NCBI GenBank assembly: GCA_000383355.1
Contig: KB911157.1
Span: forward strand, 1 to 64,000
DNA length: 64,000 nt
Direction of reading: 5' to 3'
Origin: Flavobacterium sp. SCGC AAA160-P02
GTDB taxonomy: Bacteria > Bacteroidota > Bacteroidia > Flavobacteriales > Flavobacteriaceae
Shown here: positions 46,725 to 54,901 of the stretch, one piece after another
How the letters are laid out: each line of letters starts with the position of its first letter
Numbering within the stretch: the first letter of the stretch is position 1
The notes under the pieces: model-generated
What the model was told of the DNA's origin: nothing
Seen by the model: the letters and a program-made list of their open reading frames with translations, nothing else
Database searches by the model: none
Made by a program: the position numbers and the translations under genes

Positions 46725-48917
46725 TTATGAAATATGTTGTTTTAACCTAAGTCCAAAATCTGCCAAAGCTTTAATCTCTTTCACTCCAGCTAAACGTTCA
46801 TTACCAAGAATAAGCAATCCTTTTTCATTAGATTCTATATGGTAGTACTTATTGCTTTCAAAAAATAAAATAAGTTCATCGCTAAAGAATTTTCTAATTT
46901 TTTCTTCGTTTTTACCAGATAAATAAAAGCGTTTAGAAAAATCTGGATGCTCCTCAATATCTATATCTTTAAATCCAGCAAAATGAATGATATATTCAAA
47001 AATACCCTCTCTATCTAATGTAAATTGAGGAATAATATTTTTTAATTCAATATATAACATGGTAGCTTTTACATTTTGTTTGGCAATTAACTCTCCTTCA
47101 GAGAACTCTATATCAAACAAAGTGCATTGTTCATTTGATAAGGCATTTGATATTTTAGTGATCTGTCTAGTTTTAAAATAACCAAAGTTAGGTAGCTCTT
47201 TAATTTCTTTTTTGTAAACAGAGTTATAATCCCAATGTAATTCTTCACTAATTTTATACAAAGATTTTTGTCTTTTTGTAAGAGTTATGTTTTTTCCTTT
47301 AGGTTTTCCTATGACAAATTTACGAAGGGCAAAAGGGTGAGTGCTCCCAGATTTATATCCGTCTAGCCCAATAACTTCAAAGTGGCCTCCTTTTCGTTTA
47401 AAGCTTTCAGAATAACTGTGTATATTTTCCATTACAGTATGGTCTACAAAATCACACATAGAAAAATCTATAATAACATCTTCGGTTTCTGGAATTTGAT
47501 CTAATTTAGACTTTAACTTAGAGTAGTTAAGAAAACTAGAGAAATTGTCTACACTTACAAAGTATTTTTCATCTTCTTCAAACATTAAAACATTAGGTTT
47601 CAATAAATTTCTAATGAATAATGAAATATTTTTATTAATGATTATATGAATAATAAACGTGGTGAATATACCAATCAGAATCCCACTTATTAAATTTGTA
47701 AGTACGGTTATAATTAACGTGACTAAGAATATGATTAATTGTTCTGAACCTACTTGAAACGTTTTTTTAATATTTTCTGGTGAAGCTAATTTATACCCAG
47801 TGTATACCAATATTGCTGCCAATGCGGATAAAGGAATATGCCTTAATTCACCAGCAAATAAAACAATAAATGCAACAAGAAAGAGTGCATGAAAAAAGTT
47901 TGCAGATCTATTACTTCCTCTGTTATTTACATTTACAGAACTACGCGCAATTACGGTAACTACATTTAAGCCCCCTAAAAAACCACTAATTACTGTGGCA
48001 ATTCCCAACGATCGGATGTCTTTATTTACATTAGATCTTCTTTTCTCAGGATCTAGCTTATCTACTGCTTTTATACTTAACAGTGACTCAATACTTGCAA
48101 TTAAAGTAATGGCTATAACTGCGCTAAAAAATTCATAGGTAAATAATTTAGTGAAATTTGGCTGAGGAAATTCACCAAAAATTTTATCTGGTAAATTAAT
48201 CATGTATTGATCTGTGATAGGATACGTTTCAGTTGAAAACATTTCAAAATAATAATACATTCCAATACTAACAAGTACAATCCACATAGGTGCCGGCACT
48301 AATTGAAAGTATTTATTTCTTATTTTACTATAAAACACCATAATTAATAAGCTAATAATACCAACAGATCCAGCATAAAAAACACTTTTATCAGCTGTTT
48401 TAATAAATATCAATAGGTCTGCTGGAATAAAGTACAGAAGCTCAAGTATACTTCCAGTTGCTTTTAGATTTCCAAGCATTACATGTATTTGTTTTGCTAA
48501 AATTCCAATCCCAATAGCAGCTAACATTCCTTGTATAGCAGATGATGGAAAGAAATTACTCAAAGATCCTAACCTAAGAACTCCTAGTATAAACATTAAT
48601 GCACCTGAAATAATAATTGCTGCTAGCGTGTATAAGTATCCTTCGTACATATTTCCTTCTCCAAGGATGGTGATAGCACTTAAAATAACAACAACTAAAC
48701 CATTACCTGGTCCTGTAATGGTGACATTAGATCCTCCTAAAATAGTACATACTAATCCACCAACAATAGCTGCAATAATTCCAGAAATTGGTGGAGCACC
48801 AGATGCTAAAGCTAAGCCTAATCCTAAAGGTAATGCTACTAATGATACCACAAATCCAGAAAAAATATTTCTTGGAAGCTCACCAACGAATGTTTTAATA
48901 GGGCTTTTTTTAGTCAT
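46725..48917 (-). CDS. SulP-family anion transporter with STAS domain and C-terminal extension
   Basis: This 730-residue inner-membrane protein has the SulP core (about 1-430, ten or more hydrophobic helices), including GFVVSLVALPLGLGLALASG and VTITGPGNGLVVVI. A STAS domain follows (about 455-560, with VIIDFSMCDFVDHTVMENI). About 160 more residues (from roughly 570) match no domain I can name and may be regulatory. Substrate (bicarbonate or sulfate) cannot be read. No carbonic anhydrase gene is adjacent. Its ATG shares one base with the uspA stop. Confidence 0.88.
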   Translation of the reverse strand: MTKKSPIKTFVGELPRNIFSGFVVSLVALPLGLGLALASGAPPISGIIAAIVGGLVCTILGGSNVTITGPGNGLVVVILSAITILGEGNMYEGYLYTLAAIIISGALMFILGVLRLGSLSNFFPSSAIQGMLAAIGIGILAKQIHVMLGNLKATGSILELLYFIPADLLIFIKTADKSVFYAGSVGIISLLIMVFYSKIRNKYFQLVPAPMWIVLVSIGMYYYFEMFSTETYPITDQYMINLPDKIFGEFPQPNFTKLFTYEFFSAVIAITLIASIESLLSIKAVDKLDPEKRRSNVNKDIRSLGIATVISGFLGGLNVVTVIARSSVNVNNRGSNRSANFFHALFLVAFIVLFAGELRHIPLSALAAILVYTGYKLASPENIKKTFQVGSEQLIIFLVTLIITVLTNLISGILIGIFTTFIIHIIINKNISLFIRNLLKPNVLMFEEDEKYFVSVDNFSSFLNYSKLKSKLDQIPETEDVIIDFSMCDFVDHTVMENIHSYSESFKRKGGHFEVIGLDGYKSGSTHPFALRKFVIGKPKGKNITLTKRQKSLYKISEELHWDYNSVYKKEIKELPNFGYFKTRQITKISNALSNEQCTLFDIEFSEGELIAKQNVKATMLYIELKNIIPQFTLDREGIFEYIIHFAGFKDIDIEEHPDFSKRFYLSGKNEEKIRKFFSDELILFFESNKYYHIESNEKGLLILGNERLAGVKEIKALADFGLRLKQHIS

Positions 48918-49795
48918 TATTTTACAATTAAAACATCTGTAGGAAGTTCTGTGAGGATATACTCAATGTCATGAGGAAAAATTCTATCTAAAATTGTGGT
49001 TTTTGAGGGAGCATTCATAACTAATAAATCAGCTCTTTTTACTTTGGCATAATGCCCAATTGAGTACCCACGCTTTCCAAAAATACTTTGAATTTTTATA
49101 GAAACTCCTTTAGTGTCTATTGTTTCTAGTATTTTATGAACTCTAGAATCTTCTCTTCTTTTTAATTTTTCTTTTTCAATGGTTGCTTTTCTTAACGAGT
49201 GGTCATCAGAAACCTTCACTTCAATTTCTTTTTGACTAATTTCTTCTACAATGGTAATTCTTTTACATGCTAATGCTTTAGAAACTAAAAAAGAAGCCTG
49301 TATTGTTTCTATTGTTTTTTTATCTTTTAAACCATTTACAACTATGTGATTGCATTTAACTCTTTCTATAGATGGCTTAATAAGTAATAATACAGAGCAA
49401 TTAGCTTTTCTTGTTAATTCTCTAGCGACTGATCCAACATAGTATTTGTATAAATTTTCTTGTTGCAAAGCCCCTAAAATTAGTAGATCAATATTTTCTT
49501 CTACACTTGTTTGCAGAATTATATCTACAGGTTTCCCTTTTTGCCAAACTGTTTTTATAGGGAATTTTAAGATGGGTGCTTCTGAAATTAATTCTGATAA
49601 TTGCTGTTCTTTTTCAATTGTTTTTTCACCAACATGAACACCAACAAGTTGAGCTTCAAACATATTAGCTAATCGAACAGCTTCAAAAATATTTGGCTTT
49701 AAATTTGGTGAAAAAGCAATTCCAACTAAAATTTTTTTTATGCTTTGCAAGTGTAAATTTTTTATGATATCAAAAGTACAAGATAGTACTTTCAT
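48917..49795 (-). CDS. Tandem universal stress protein
   Basis: This 292-residue protein consists of two Usp-like domains (about 18-140 and 145-292). Domain 1 contains KKILVGIAFSPNLKP, DLLILGALQ and YVGSVARELTRKANCSVLLL, matching the G-2x-G-9x-G(S/T) nucleotide loop loosely. Domain 2 ends DIEYILTELPTDVLIVK. It is translationally coupled to the SulP gene (TAATG), suggesting it modulates that transporter, as seen for other Usp-transporter pairs. Confidence 0.85.
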   Translation of the reverse strand: MKVLSCTFDIIKNLHLQSIKKILVGIAFSPNLKPNIFEAVRLANMFEAQLVGVHVGEKTIEKEQQLSELISEAPILKFPIKTVWQKGKPVDIILQTSVEENIDLLILGALQQENLYKYYVGSVARELTRKANCSVLLLIKPSIERVKCNHIVVNGLKDKKTIETIQASFLVSKALACKRITIVEEISQKEIEVKVSDDHSLRKATIEKEKLKRREDSRVHKILETIDTKGVSIKIQSIFGKRGYSIGHYAKVKRADLLVMNAPSKTTILDRIFPHDIEYILTELPTDVLIVK

Positions 49796-49845
49796 GTAAA
49801 GAAAAAAATAAAAATTTTGAAGATAAAAACCAGTTTTTCACACCA

Positions 49846-50073
49846 ATGGATGATTATGTTAACTTAAGAGAGTTGGTTAGAAATTTCTCAAATCTTTATG
49901 AAATAGCAATACATTCTGATAAAAATTATATAGAAACATTGCACATGCAATTAGAACCTGTTCCATTATTTGTAAAGAATACAGATAATAATATTTATGT
50001 ATTGTCTGAATTTGAGTATAAAAAATTACCTAATGAAGATGCTGTTTTGGTATATTTTGGACAAAAAATCTAA
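49846..50073 (+). CDS. Small conserved-looking hypothetical protein
   Basis: This 75-residue acidic protein (MDDYVNLRELVRNFSNLYE at the start, LVYFGQKI at the end) has no membrane segment and no family I recognise. It lies alone between divergent uspA and convergent dnaX, with only 4 bp to the dnaX stop. The length and lack of overlap make it a plausible gene. Confidence 0.55.
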   Translation: MDDYVNLRELVRNFSNLYEIAIHSDKNYIETLHMQLEPVPLFVKNTDNNIYVLSEFEYKKLPNEDAVLVYFGQKI

Positions 50074-50077
50074 AAAA

Positions 50078-51784
50078 TTACAAATCTAACTGAAAAGTAT
50101 CCTTCAGTTTTTTAAGGAAAGGATTTTTCTCTTTTAATTTATTGTATTTCTCTTGAGGAGTATAGGCAAATTTCTTTTCTACTGTTTCATTTACTACAAC
50201 TTTTATAGTAATACCAAAGTTATTTAGAGACTCTCTTAAAAATTTTATGAGTTTAGGTTTTCCAAGCTTTAACTGATCTTCCATGAGTTTGTTAGGAAGC
50301 GTAAATTGAACATTAAAGTTATCTTGCAATGTTGGAAGGTCTGCAGCCAGAATTGAAGCCATACTTTTTTCTCCTTTTTTAATGAGTAATTTTTGATAAT
50401 CACTCCAATTTTTTTGCAATTCTTTTTCAGTAAAAGAATCTTTCGGATGATTGTCATAATTAACATTAAGTAGCGTCTTTTGGTGTTCTTTTTTTTGATG
50501 TATACTTTTTAAGGAAAGCGAATTACTCCTTCTTTTAAGATTTTGTAAAACTGGTGGTTTTGGAGCAGCTATTTTTGGAGACACTACTGGTTTGATAGGA
50601 TCTTTTATAACTTCTTTTTTAATAATTACAGGAGCTACTTTTACAGTAGTATTCTGTTTTTTTAATGGAGATAATGAGGTGAAAAATGTGGCTGGAATTA
50701 TGTAGTTAGCTGGTTTTTTTTTTTCTCCATCAAAAGTGATAGAGGCAATTTGCATTAGGGATAACTCTACTAACAGTCGTTGGTTTTTACTAGCCCTATA
50801 ATTTAAATCACATTGGTTGGCTTTGTCTATAGATTTTATAAGAAATGTAATGCTAGCTTTAGAAGATTGCTCTAAGTATTTTTTTTTGGCATTATCACCA
50901 ACTTCAAGTAAATCAATAGTTACAGTATCTTTGGCTACCAATAGATCTCTAAAATGTGAAGCCAATCCGTTTATAAAATGGTGACCTTCAAAACCTTTAG
51001 CCAAAATACTGTTGAAGTTGTTTAAAACGTCTGGAATTTTATTTTCTAACAACAAATCTGTCATTGTGAAATAGCTATCATAATCTAAGACATTTAAGTT
51101 TTGAGTAACCGCTTCACGAGTTAAATTTTTTCCAGAAAAACTTATGACTCTATCAAAAATTGATAAGGCATCACGCATTGCACCATCTGCTTTTTGGGCT
51201 ATGATGTGTAGGGCATCATCATCAGCAGTAATTCCTTCCTTTTCAGCAATTGTTTTTAAATAGTTTTTAGTATCTAAGACAGTAATTCTTTTGAAATCAA
51301 AAATTTGGCACCGAGATAAAATTGTAGGAATAATTTTGTGTTTTTCGGTAGTTGCTAAAATAAAGATAGCATGAGCAGGTGGTTCTTCTAAGGTTTTTAA
51401 AAACGCATTAAAAGCAGCTTGAGATAACATATGAACCTCATCAATGATATAGACTTTATAATTTCCTGTTTGAGGTGGAATTCTAACCTGATCGGTTAAA
51501 CTTCTAATGTCATCTACAGAATTGTTTGAAGCAGCGTCTAATTCAAAAATATTAAAGGCAAAATCTTCGTTATTTGAAGTTATCCCTTCCTGATTGATTC
51601 TTTTTGCTAGAATTCTAGCACAAGAAGTTTTCCCAACACCTCTTGGCCCTGTAAATAGTAAAGCTTGAGCTAAATGGTTGCTTTTTATCGCATTTTCTAG
51701 AGTATTTGTAATAGCTTGCTGTCCAACAACATCCTCAAAGTTTTGAGGCCTGTATTTACGTGCAGAAACGATAAAATGCTCCAT
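50078..51784 (-). CDS. dnaX: DNA polymerase III subunits tau/gamma
   Basis: This 567-residue clamp-loader ATPase has Walker A FTGPRGVGKTSCARIL near residue 45, then IDEVHML, the sensor-1 region ATTEKHKIIPTILSRC, and domain III to about 350. A lysine-rich linker and the tau C-terminal domain (from about 455) follow. The zinc-finger cysteines of E. coli DnaX are absent, as in other Flavobacteria. The start is ATG 51784 (MEHFIVSARKYRP), because the longer TTG start overlaps the promoter box at 51809-51816. An 11-A tract (window 50714-50724) falls at Glu354-Lys357, exactly between domain III and the linker. Confidence 0.96.
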   Translation of the reverse strand: MEHFIVSARKYRPQNFEDVVGQQAITNTLENAIKSNHLAQALLFTGPRGVGKTSCARILAKRINQEGITSNNEDFAFNIFELDAASNNSVDDIRSLTDQVRIPPQTGNYKVYIIDEVHMLSQAAFNAFLKTLEEPPAHAIFILATTEKHKIIPTILSRCQIFDFKRITVLDTKNYLKTIAEKEGITADDDALHIIAQKADGAMRDALSIFDRVISFSGKNLTREAVTQNLNVLDYDSYFTMTDLLLENKIPDVLNNFNSILAKGFEGHHFINGLASHFRDLLVAKDTVTIDLLEVGDNAKKKYLEQSSKASITFLIKSIDKANQCDLNYRASKNQRLLVELSLMQIASITFDGEKKKPANYIIPATFFTSLSPLKKQNTTVKVAPVIIKKEVIKDPIKPVVSPKIAAPKPPVLQNLKRRSNSLSLKSIHQKKEHQKTLLNVNYDNHPKDSFTEKELQKNWSDYQKLLIKKGEKSMASILAADLPTLQDNFNVQFTLPNKLMEDQLKLGKPKLIKFLRESLNNFGITIKVVVNETVEKKFAYTPQEKYNKLKEKNPFLKKLKDTFQLDL

Positions 51785-51808
51785 ATATGATTGCTTATCT
51801 TTGTCTAA

Positions 51809-51816
51809 CAAATGTA
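51809..51816 (-). promoter_or_regulatory. -7 promoter box of dnaX
   Basis: TACATTTG on the minus strand matches TAnnTTTG, 24 nt upstream of ATG 51784. It overlaps the alternative TTG start at 51811. Confidence 0.55.
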
Positions 51817-51925
51817 AGTATCTACACTAGTATTTACAATATGCTTTCTTAACAAAACTCTAAAGTTGTAAACAAATTGTAAGAATTTATTTTTTTTGAG
51901 ACTATAATTATAATAAAATTTAAAT

Positions 51926-52579
51926 ATGAAAATTAATAAAAACATCATCCTTATAAGTATGCTAGTTTTTTTAGCAATTTCTTTTAGCTTTAAGGAAACA
52001 CTCACCGATAACAATATTGCCAATATTAATAAGATAAGCTCTACTGACAAAGTTGCTTATTTTGCCAGTGGTTGTTTTTGGTGTGTAGAAGCTATTTTTG
52101 AAAGTGTAGAGGGGGTTAGTGAAGCTGTTTCTGGATATGCTGGGGGGCACACAAAAAACCCAACATATCAAACAATAGGAACAGGTAGAACAGGTCATGC
52201 AGAAGCTGTTGCGGTATATTATAATCCAGAAGTTGTTAGTTTTAAAATATTGGTAGATGTATTTTTTGGATCACACGATCCAACAACAAAAAATGGGCAA
52301 CACCCAGATTATGGAAGTCAATATAGATCTATTGCTTTTTATAATACAATGGATGAAAAAGAATTAATAAATCTTGCTATTGAGAAATTAAATAAAGAAG
52401 TCTACAATAACAAAATTGTTACAGAAGTATATAAGCATACTGTTTTTTATAAAGCTGAAGATTATCATCAAGATTATGAGAGACTAAATCCTTACAATAG
52501 TTATGTAAGAAATGTATCTGTTCCAAGATTAAAACGTTTTAAGAAAAAATTTCCAAAGCTTTTAAAAGTAAGTCACTAA
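51926..52579 (+). CDS. msrA: Exported peptide-methionine (S)-S-oxide reductase
   Basis: This 217-residue MsrA repairs oxidised methionine. The catalytic motif GCFWC has Cys50 as nucleophile. SGYAGGHTKNPTYQTIGTGRTGHAE and the HDPTTKNGQHPDYGSQYRS segment are diagnostic. A hydrophobic N-terminus (KNIILISMLVFLAISFSF) predicts export to the periplasm or envelope. There is no MsrB domain. It stands alone and converges with the gene ending at 52593. Confidence 0.95.
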   Translation: MKINKNIILISMLVFLAISFSFKETLTDNNIANINKISSTDKVAYFASGCFWCVEAIFESVEGVSEAVSGYAGGHTKNPTYQTIGTGRTGHAEAVAVYYNPEVVSFKILVDVFFGSHDPTTKNGQHPDYGSQYRSIAFYNTMDEKELINLAIEKLNKEVYNNKIVTEVYKHTVFYKAEDYHQDYERLNPYNSYVRNVSVPRLKRFKKKFPKLLKVSH

Positions 52580-52592
52580 AATAGAATCGTTT

Positions 52593-53420
52593 TTATTGAT
52601 CTTCTAACAATACATACAAAATATCCATTGTATATAGTCCAGGTTCTGCATAGGCTTTATCTGCAGATTCTTTACTACCCCCAGCGAGTAAAGAACTTGA
52701 GTGTGCTGAAGAAATAATATTTTCGGAAACGGTTGCATCTGCATTATAAGCATTTGGAAAAATAGCAGGAAAACCTGGTAATATTCTATAATCTATAACA
52801 TACATAAAATTATTTTCTTTTCTTTTTGTTGAAATATAACTCCCAGGATTCATAAACCCATTTTTATGATCTCCAGAAATACCAGAGTGTCCGGCAATAT
52901 ATTTACCTCTTTCGTTGGGAGGAGATGGAGTTCCATCTTTACTTACATATAGACTGTTTCCGCCATTAGATTTGTATGGCGCTGTAAAACCTTGGCTATA
53001 ATCTGAATATACAGCTTGCTTGTGATTAGTTCCATTATTTGGAGTATGTTGTTTAATTTCTAACATACTTAGTGGAATATCAGCAACCGAATTTAAAGAA
53101 GACTCATAGCTTTCTTCTTGATTCCAAAATGTTTTTCCGTTAGGATTAGTTCCTTTAGCTCTACCAATTGCGTATAAATCCCACGTTACGGTAGATGTCA
53201 CCTTAATAATAGTTGCTGCATTTTTTACAATTCCATTTCGATATTGATTTTCTTTATCAAAAATGAAATTTATTTGATCTGGAGAAATCATTTCCAATTG
53301 AAGTATTGGCTTTAAATCTAAAGATATAGATACAGATTCCTGCTGTAGTTTTTGAGCTTTACCAATATTGGCAAAAGTAAACAAACTTACTGCTAACATA
53401 AATTTAAAAAAAGTGTTCAT
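52593..53420 (-). CDS. Secreted protein of unknown function
   Basis: This 275-residue protein has a typical signal peptide (KFMLAVSLFTFANIGKAQ, cleavage after about residue 22). The mature part starts with beta-rich sequence (VSISLDLKPILQLEMISPD, AATIIKVTSTVTWDLYAIG), suggesting an immunoglobulin-like or fimbrial-type fold. It then carries Gly/Ser/Pro-rich loops (NGGNSLYVSKDGTPSPPNERG) and ends DILYVLLEDQ. I do not recognise the family. No C-terminal type IX sorting domain is visible. Confidence 0.65.
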   Translation of the reverse strand: MNTFFKFMLAVSLFTFANIGKAQKLQQESVSISLDLKPILQLEMISPDQINFIFDKENQYRNGIVKNAATIIKVTSTVTWDLYAIGRAKGTNPNGKTFWNQEESYESSLNSVADIPLSMLEIKQHTPNNGTNHKQAVYSDYSQGFTAPYKSNGGNSLYVSKDGTPSPPNERGKYIAGHSGISGDHKNGFMNPGSYISTKRKENNFMYVIDYRILPGFPAIFPNAYNADATVSENIISSAHSSSLLAGGSKESADKAYAEPGLYTMDILYVLLEDQ

Positions 53421-53660
53421 AAGAGTTAATAATTAAAGGTTTATACAGTTTTAAATAATGCATTGATCTATCTAGACCAACACAATTTTATTAGGAGGGT
53501 TTTGCGCCTGTGCTTTAAAATTTACATCAGACATAAAAAGGGTAAGACGTGTTTATGCTAGTTCTGGTAATTACATACCAGGCATTCGTCTATTCTTGAT
53601 TTTTAGGAGTAGGGTAGGGTGTTATTATGAACTATTTTATACCTATTAGGAGTTAGGTTT

Positions 53661-54668
53661 CTATATTTTCTCTATCCAGTTCATAATTGTTTTTGTGGCA
53701 CTAGTATCTATATTATAAATTTTAGAACTTTGCGAAACTTGGGTTAGATAATGATCTAAACCCATCATTACTTTAATTGTAATTAGAGAGTTTTTAATTT
53801 TTTGTAATCTACTTACCTCTAAAGTTGGATTAACATATTTATCTTTTTCACCAATAATATATAATGTTGGTATTTGAAGAGATGTATAGATTTTCTCATA
53901 ATTATGTTGAAATAAATTGATGTGCATTAAACTCCAGAATTTAATATCATTTAATTTAAACCCTTTTCTTCTAAGAATATCTATCCCTTTATTCCTCAAT
54001 GAAATAGTATTTACAGTTGAGTTTTTATTTAATTCTATGAGATATATTAGGGTATCCAACAGCTGAATATGATCTTTTACTGTTTTATTTTTTAGTTGGT
54101 CTTTAGAAAGTGTCTTTAGTTGGTGTCTAGAAGCATCAGAGAAATTATGAACTGGAGAAGCAATTTGAATTAAAAAATCTATTTGAACAGAAGAATCACT
54201 AATAAGTTTATAGGAAGTAATAGAGGTCATTCCTCCAAAACTATGCCCTAGAACTCCAATTTTTTTTTCTTGAAGTTTTAGTAGCGATTTTAAATGTATG
54301 ATAGCATATGCTAAATCATAACTTAAATGATCAATAGATTTCGTGAATTTACCTTCAGACTTCCCAACACCTCTTTCATCGAATCTATAGACGCCAATAT
54401 TATTTTTTAAAAACTCTTCTGTTAATTTATAATGCGAGTTTCTGGTATCTTTTCCTGAGCCTGGAACAATAATGATGATTTTTTTATATTCAGATTTTGG
54501 AGTTATTAAAGTACCAGATATTTTTATGTTATCAATCGAGTTATAAAACCCTATTTCTTTAGAGATATAGTTTTCTATATTTTTTATTTGTCTTTCATGA
54601 GAAAAAATGGTTTGACAAACACTTAAATGTACAGTAAAAAGTAATATGACTACTATGTTGTACTTCAT
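53661..54668 (-). CDS. Exported alpha/beta hydrolase
   Basis: This 335-residue protein has a signal-like N-terminus (YNIVVILLFTVHLSVC, ending in Cys19, so possibly a lipoprotein). The alpha/beta-hydrolase core shows the oxyanion-side IIIVPGSGKDTRNSH, FDERGVGKSEGKF, the nucleophile elbow GHSFGGM with the catalytic serine, YIIGEKDKYVNP for the acid, and DHYL for the histidine. The substrate is probably an ester or peptide, unknown. The 240-bp gap downstream (53421-53660) shows only a TTATACCTATT half-repeat. Confidence 0.82.
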   Translation of the reverse strand: MKYNIVVILLFTVHLSVCQTIFSHERQIKNIENYISKEIGFYNSIDNIKISGTLITPKSEYKKIIIIVPGSGKDTRNSHYKLTEEFLKNNIGVYRFDERGVGKSEGKFTKSIDHLSYDLAYAIIHLKSLLKLQEKKIGVLGHSFGGMTSITSYKLISDSSVQIDFLIQIASPVHNFSDASRHQLKTLSKDQLKNKTVKDHIQLLDTLIYLIELNKNSTVNTISLRNKGIDILRRKGFKLNDIKFWSLMHINLFQHNYEKIYTSLQIPTLYIIGEKDKYVNPTLEVSRLQKIKNSLITIKVMMGLDHYLTQVSQSSKIYNIDTSATKTIMNWIEKI

Positions 54669-54823
54669 TTAAAATATAATTATGCGATTCGCTATCTTAT
54701 ATCTTTTTTTAGGGTAGTTTTATTGGGAGTGTACTGTGTTTTTTTTATTAGGTGGGAGTTTATACTATTTCTTATGAAAGAAAAAACACATTTAATATTT
54801 ACAATTTACATAATAAAAGTGAT

Positions 54824-54851
54824 ACAGGTATAGGTATTTATACCTGTTTTT
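54824..54851. repeat. Palindrome with TATAGGTATTTATACCT core, copy 1
   Basis: ACAGGTATA (54824-54832) and TATACCTGT (54839-54847) form a 9-bp inverted repeat with T-tract on the plus-strand side. The core recurs at 58672-58688. It sits 156 bp upstream of the hydrolase start. The T-tail faces the strand without genes, so a terminator role is unlikely. Confidence 0.5.
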
Positions 54852-54866
54852 TGATTTTTTTTTAAT

Positions 54867-54894
54867 AAAAAAAAACGCTGCAATTTGCAGCGTT
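54867..54894 (-). terminator. Intrinsic terminator of acyl-CoA synthetase gene 1
   Basis: AACGCTGC (54874-54881) pairs with GCAGCGTT (54887-54894). On the minus strand it is followed by nine Ts (54875-54867), 8 bp after the stop codon. Confidence 0.88.
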
Positions 54895-54901
54895 GTAGAT
54901 C

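Noticed and set aside
48628..48942. 104-codon open frame antisense to the SulP gene
   Set aside because: It is the reverse of hydrophobic SulP codons; its Pro/Thr/Lys-rich translation has no recognisable family.
51785..51811. Longer dnaX start (TTG at 51811, nine extra residues)
   Set aside because: It overlaps an exact TAnnTTTG promoter box at 51809-51816, and conserved DnaX sequence begins at the ATG at 51784.
53421..53660. Possible gene or gene remnant in the 240-bp gap
   Set aside because: Neither strand has a frame of useful length or recognisable protein similarity; only a half-palindrome is visible.
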